DNA of 20,380 nucleotides from VFMC01 sp044238435 (GTDB lineage: Bacteria; Actinomycetota; Acidimicrobiia; Acidimicrobiales; Ilumatobacteraceae), in assembly GCA_044238435.1 (NCBI GenBank), contig JBIIDH010000065.1, forward strand, positions 1 to 20,380, given 5' to 3'. Shown piece after piece: positions 20,092 to 20,380 of the stretch; the stretch's first letter is position 1, and each line of letters starts with the position of its first letter. Under the pieces are notes generated by a model. It made no database searches. It was not told where the DNA came from and was given only the letters and a program-made list of their open reading frames with translations. A program made the position numbers and the translations under genes.

Positions 20092-20380
20092 TCAGGCGAA
20101 GGCGCGCTGGCGGGCGGCGTTCTGACGTCGGATGCCTCGGCGCTGCTCTTCGTCGAGGCCGCCCCAGATGCCCGAGTCCTGGTTGGTGGCGATGGCGTAG
20201 TCGAGGCACTCGGTGCGCACCGGGCACTCGAAGCACACTTCCTTGGCCCGAGCGATCTGGACCAGCGCCTGCCCTGTCGTACCGACCGGGAAGAACAGGT
20301 CGGGATCGGTGCCGCGGCACACCGCAAGGCTGCGCCACGTGTAGTCGGCGTTCGCGAGGGCAAGGCTCGACGCAAGGATC
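20092..20380 (-). CDS. whiB1: WhiB1-like Fe-S transcription factor (5' end beyond window)
   Basis: WhiB proteins carry an O2- and NO-reactive 4Fe-4S cluster and act with the principal sigma factor. The visible part has the four cluster cysteines: one in AVCRGTDPDLFFPVG, and three in EVCFECPVRTECL (CxxC-x5-C). It then has the GIWGGLDEEQRR turn and a basic tail RRGIRRQNAARQR. DPDLFFPVG and the short length fit WhiB1. Reading back to the window edge the frame stays open (ADYTWRSLAVC) without ATG or TTG; the only GTG (20322) falls at the residue before the first cysteine, too late to be a credible start. The true start is therefore outside. It is convergent with the PdtaS-like kinase. Confidence 0.9.
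   Translation of the reverse strand, partial: ILASSLALANADYTWRSLAVCRGTDPDLFFPVGTTGQALVQIARAKEVCFECPVRTECLDYAIATNQDSGIWGGLDEEQRRGIRRQNAARQRAFA

Noticed and set aside
20327..20375. Repeated GCAAGGCT/GCAAGG motifs near the right edge
   Set aside because: Two short copies inside the whiB coding frame encode SLA residues; chance or codon reuse is enough to explain them.

Overview
The window is GC-rich, tightly packed bacterial chromosome with no gene-free stretch above 300 bp (the longest is 11434-11599). Mycothiol-dependent MscR, a WhiB protein, a DUF3107 protein, a paired BagA/BagB-like ATPase, a DUF222-HNH protein and a class E sortase point to Actinobacteria. A complete System I cytochrome c maturation (Ccm) operon is not the usual mycobacterial or Streptomyces arrangement and suggests a deep-branching class such as Acidimicrobiia (inference).

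Layout. 1-409: 3' end of an Lhr-type helicase, convergent with a TetR regulator and small membrane protein (437-1377, minus). 1389-2117: EchA6-like crotonase without the catalytic glutamates. 2172-3401 (minus): class E sortase with extra C-terminal membrane segments. 3460-10067: ccmABCDEFGHI, nine overlapping or closely spaced genes in canonical order, which export and handle haem (A-E), ligate it (F), and reduce and hold the apocytochrome (G-I). 10117-11433 (minus): DUF222-HNH endonuclease-like gene with an SOS-box-like operator upstream. 11600-12846 (minus): DUF4328 membrane protein and a SixA-like histidine phosphatase, overlapping by 4 bp.

12889-20380 is the most interesting part: Mrp/ApbC Fe-S carrier (minus) divergent from a SufR-like Fe-S regulator, then MscR (S-nitrosomycothiol reductase / formaldehyde dehydrogenase), DUF3107, BagA-like and BagB-like ATPases, a PdtaS-like sensor kinase, and convergently a WhiB1-like Fe-S protein cut by the window edge. 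From memory of the literature, mycobacterial relatives of SufR, MscR, BagAB, PdtaS and WhiB1 have each been linked to nitric oxide or nitrosative stress, but they lie at separate loci there. Here they are side by side, which suggests a consolidated NO / Fe-S / thiol stress locus.

Small-scale structure: several first genes have a TANNNT -10 hexamer 6-9 nt before the start codon, implying leaderless mRNAs. Three of four convergent gene junctions carry short tandem duplications. There are strong inverted repeats in front of sufR/mrp, in front of mscR, and after mscR. No tRNA, rRNA, CRISPR array or insertion sequence was seen.
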